A stretch of 8,279 nt of DNA, from contig QGUX01000159.1 in NCBI GenBank assembly GCA_003242275.1, positions 1 to 8,279 of the forward strand, in the 5' to 3' direction. Source of the stretch: Pseudomonadota bacterium. GTDB lineage: Bacteria > Pseudomonadota > Gammaproteobacteria > Steroidobacterales > Steroidobacteraceae. The notes below the pieces were generated by a model that saw only the letters and a program-made list of their open reading frames with translations, did not search any database and had not been told where the DNA came from. Below, piece by piece: positions 5,638 through 8,279 of this stretch. Position 1 is the first letter of the stretch, and each line of letters starts with the position of its first letter. A program made the translations under genes and the position numbers.

Positions 5638-8279
5638 GCCAGCCGACAAGATCCGGCGGGCCTTTGGGGGGTGGCGCCGCATCCTGTGGGCAGTGGCTCT
5701 GGCGCTGTCGGCCGCGCCCGCCCTCCCCGCCCAACGCTACTTCGACGTGCCGGCGGGCCCGGCCACCCAGACCGTCACCCGCTTCGCGCAACAGGCCGGC
5801 GTGCCGGTGCTGTTTCCCTATGCCCTGCTGCAGAACCGCAGCACGCGGGCGCTGCGCGGCCGCTACGAGGTCCACGAGGGATTGCAGCGCCTGCTGCGCG
5901 GCTCGGGGCTGGTGGCCTCGGTGAGCGGCCGCGGCCAGCTCACCATCCGCCTTGCCGATCCGCCACCCTCCGCGCCCGAAGAGCCGCGGCCCGAGCCGTC
6001 CGTCCTCCGTGACCTGGGCGAGAACGAGGCGCTGCCGGAAGTCGAGGTGACCGGCACGCGCCTGGCGCGCGACGGCATGACCACGCCCACGCCGGTGGCG
6101 GCGCTGTCGCGCGTGGAGCTCGACGAGCTCGGCCCGACCACGCTGATGGATGCCCTGGCGCAGCTTCCCCACTTCCTGAACAACGACACGCCGCAGACGC
6201 AGTCCTTCGGCACCTCCGGGGCGGCGGGCGCCAGCTACCTGAACCTCCGGGGCATCGGCACCATCCGCACGCTGGTGCTGCTGGATGGCCGGCGGCTGGT
6301 GCCCTCCACGCGTTTCGGCACCGTCGACGTGGCGTTGTTCCCGCGCAGCCTCGTCGAGCGGGTCGAGGTGGTCACCGGCGGCGCCTCGGCCAGCTACGGT
6401 TCGGATGCGGTCAGCGGCGTGGTGAACGTGATCCTGGACAGGGATTTCACCGGCCTGCGCACGCATGCTCAGGCCGGCCTCGCCGATGCGGGCGACTTCG
6501 GCAACTTCGAGGCCGGCGTGACCTTTGGCACGCGGCTGGGCGGAAACTCCTCGCTGCTGCTCTCCGGCGAGGTCTTCCGCGCGGACGGCATCCGCGGCTA
6601 CAACAGCCGCAGCTGGTACCGTGGCCAGGCGGCGATCCCCAATCCGGATCCGGGCGGGCCGGCCGAGATCATCGTCGAGAACGCGCGTGCCACCACCTAC
6701 ACCTTCGGCGGCCTGATCACCTCCGGCCCGCTGGCCGGCATCGAGTTCCTGGAGGGCGGCGTGCCGGCGCCCTTCCAAGTCGGTGAACACTACACCCGCA
6801 CCGCGCAGTCCGGCGGCAGCGGCGGCAATCCCGCCGACGAGCACGTGTGGCTGCTGCCCGACCAGGAGCGGCTGTCCGCCTTCGCCCGCTTCACCACCCG
6901 GCCCACCTCGGCCACCTCGGCCTTCCTGCAGGTGCTGGCGGGCCGCACGCGCAACAGCTTCGGCAAGGAACCGCCGGCGCTGTGGGGCGCGTGGGAAGCC
7001 ACCATCTACGACGACAATGCCTTCCTGCCCGAGAGCATCCGCGGCGAGATGGCCGCCCTCGGCGTCACCTCCTTCCGCTTCGGCCGCGCCGCCTCGCGCG
7101 GCGAGCTGGGGAATACATCGGCGCGGCTCGGCTCCGCTCTCGTCACCGCCACCGCCGGGGGCGAATGGCACCTGCCCGGCTGGAGCCTGGAGGGCTATTA
7201 CCAGTACGGCCGCAACCACTCCGTCATCGACTACGACGAGATCGTGCGCCTCGACCGTGTCTACCGGGCGCTGGACAGCGTCATCCACCCCGGCACCGGC
7301 GAGCCCGTCTGCCGCTCGACGCTGGCCTTTCCCGACGACGGCTGCGTGCCGCTGAACCTGTTCGGGCCCTGGTCCGTGTCGCCGGAGGCGCGCGCGTGGA
7401 TCATCGAGGGCGACACGCGGCAGGTGCAGGACGTCGAGGAACAGGTGGCCGAACTGACCGTGCGGGGCGATACGCCCTGGCGCACCGTCGCGCCGGTGAG
7501 CGTGGCCGCCGGCGTGTCGTGGCGGCGCGAGGCCGTGGATGCATGGGCGCCGCGCCACCCCTCCTCGCTCGAGGGCCTGACGGTGCCGCCCGCCGAGACC
7601 CAGGGCTACCGCGGCCTGCCGGCGGCTTACGTCAACAACGACAACATCTTCGAACGGACCTCCCTCACCACCCTGGAGGGCAGCTACGACGTGCACGAGG
7701 TGTTCGGCGAGGCGCTGGTGCCACTGCTGCGTTCGCTGCCGCCGGCGCGGCGGCTCGACCTGCACCTGGCCGTCCGCGGCGCGCGCTACAGCGGCAGTGG
7801 CACCATCGGCGCCTGGCGCACGGGGCTGGACTGGGAGATGCTGCCGTCGCTGCGGTTGCGCGCCACGCGCTCGCGCGACATCCGCGCCGGCAGCCACTCC
7901 GACCGCTACGACTTCAGCTCGGTCGGCATCACCATCGTGGACCGCGTGCTGGAGAACGATCCCATCTACGCCGTGGTGGGTGACCGACGCGGCAACCCGC
8001 AGATCGAGCCGGAACGCGCCGACACCACCACCGCCGGCATCGTGCTGCGGCCCGGCTTCGCGCCCGGGCTGTCGCTCGCCACCGACTACTACGACATCAA
8101 GGTGCACGATGCGATCGCCCTTTACGGCGTCCAGAACATCATCGACGGCTGCGCCGGCGGTGATGCGAACCTGTGCGCGCTGATCGAGCGCGACGAGGAG
8201 AACGGGCTGATCAGGCGCGTCAACAACGTGGTGCTGAACATCGCCGGGGCGCGCTCGCGCGGCATCGACCTGGAGCTCT
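5597..8279 (+). CDS. TonB-dependent receptor with STN signalling domain (receptor 2), 3' end outside window
   Basis: Outer-membrane transducer-receptor of the FecA type; 894 codons are visible and the frame is open at the right edge. Comparison with receptor 1 suggests about 170-200 C-terminal residues are missing. A basic n-region and hydrophobic core (RRILWAVALALSAAPALPA) form a signal peptide cleaved before QRYFDVPAG. Residues about 47-119 are the periplasmic STN domain that signals to FecR. A likely TonB-box region (EALPEVEVTGTR, from 144) is followed by the plug with LNLRGIGTIRTLVLLDGRR and TGGASASYGSDAVSGVVN (from 260), then the barrel. Cysteine pairs 572/583 and 852/860 lie in probable loops; the CVPLNLFG motif is typical of large receptors in Xanthomonads and Caulobacters. 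The only conventional in-frame start before the signal peptide is GTG at 5597, inside fecR, giving a 41-base overlap but no clear ribosome binding site, so the exact start is uncertain. It is co-transcribed with, or lies directly after, the sigma/FecR pair. Ligand unknown. Confidence 0.9.
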   Translation, partial: MAQTAASGSRRSAEPADKIRRAFGGWRRILWAVALALSAAPALPAQRYFDVPAGPATQTVTRFAQQAGVPVLFPYALLQNRSTRALRGRYEVHEGLQRLLRGSGLVASVSGRGQLTIRLADPPPSAPEEPRPEPSVLRDLGENEALPEVEVTGTRLARDGMTTPTPVAALSRVELDELGPTTLMDALAQLPHFLNNDTPQTQSFGTSGAAGASYLNLRGIGTIRTLVLLDGRRLVPSTRFGTVDVALFPRSLVERVEVVTGGASASYGSDAVSGVVNVILDRDFTGLRTHAQAGLADAGDFGNFEAGVTFGTRLGGNSSLLLSGEVFRADGIRGYNSRSWYRGQAAIPNPDPGGPAEIIVENARATTYTFGGLITSGPLAGIEFLEGGVPAPFQVGEHYTRTAQSGGSGGNPADEHVWLLPDQERLSAFARFTTRPTSATSAFLQVLAGRTRNSFGKEPPALWGAWEATIYDDNAFLPESIRGEMAALGVTSFRFGRAASRGELGNTSARLGSALVTATAGGEWHLPGWSLEGYYQYGRNHSVIDYDEIVRLDRVYRALDSVIHPGTGEPVCRSTLAFPDDGCVPLNLFGPWSVSPEARAWIIEGDTRQVQDVEEQVAELTVRGDTPWRTVAPVSVAAGVSWRREAVDAWAPRHPSSLEGLTVPPAETQGYRGLPAAYVNNDNIFERTSLTTLEGSYDVHEVFGEALVPLLRSLPPARRLDLHLAVRGARYSGSGTIGAWRTGLDWEMLPSLRLRATRSRDIRAGSHSDRYDFSSVGITIVDRVLENDPIYAVVGDRRGNPQIEPERADTTTAGIVLRPGFAPGLSLATDYYDIKVHDAIALYGVQNIIDGCAGGDANLCALIERDEENGLIRRVNNVVLNIAGARSRGIDLEL

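Noticed and set aside
4468..5682. Long minus-strand frames over the sigma and fecR genes (also 4347-5414)
   Set aside because: Opposite two well-recognised genes coupled by ATGA; their products are Arg/Ser/Ala-rich and match nothing.
5671..6012. GTG at 5671 after a G-rich ribosome-binding-like run
   Set aside because: It opens a frame that reads through the STN domain in the wrong phase and gives a Gly/Arg/Ala-rich product.
5621..8107. A continuous minus-strand frame of 828 codons opposite receptor 2
   Set aside because: Same mirror effect: low-complexity Gly/Ala/Arg/Val/His composition, while the plus strand gives clear STN, plug and barrel motifs.

Overview
The window is GC-rich DNA (roughly two thirds G+C by eye) from a Gram-negative bacterium. 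A BamD C-terminus, two large TonB-dependent outer-membrane receptors and a FecI/FecR-type sigma/anti-sigma pair all require an outer membrane. The style of the receptors and of BamD best fits a gammaproteobacterium near the Xanthomonadales (Lysobacter/Luteimonas-like) or Steroidobacter-like lineages. That placement is an impression from family resemblance, not a computed result.

Layout. At the left edge is the 3' end of bamD (+), closed by a strong intrinsic terminator (349-380). A short convergent intergenic stretch follows, with a second stem-loop at 425-460. Positions 496-3864 on the minus strand encode a complete TonB-dependent receptor of 1122 residues (receptor 1). It has a signal peptide and plug but no N-terminal signalling (STN) domain. 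A 211-base divergent intergenic region (3865-4075) holds a receptor-1 ribosome binding site, an 8+8 inverted repeat, and a good sigma-70-type promoter facing right with a 12-bp palindrome in its spacer. On the plus strand follow an ECF sigma factor of the FecI type (4076-4618), a FecR-type anti-sigma regulator joined by an ATGA stop/start overlap (4615-5637), and a second TonB-dependent receptor that carries an STN domain (receptor 2), running off the right edge.

How they work together. Sigma factor, FecR and STN-bearing receptor form a textbook cell-surface signalling cassette. Ligand binding at receptor 2 is expected to pass through its periplasmic STN domain to the C-terminal domain of FecR, releasing the sigma factor to transcribe target genes. 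Receptor 1 lacks STN, is divergently placed and shows no convincing sigma-70 promoter of its own, so it is a natural candidate target of the sigma factor (inference). No enzyme, siderophore gene or peptide precursor lies in the window, so the ligand cannot be named.

I see no mobile element, CRISPR array, tRNA or rRNA. The system type is known. The points that deserve attention are the unusual start region of receptor 2, the palindromes between the divergent genes, the pairing of an STN and a non-STN paralogue, and the poorly translating first 50 bases of the bamD fragment.
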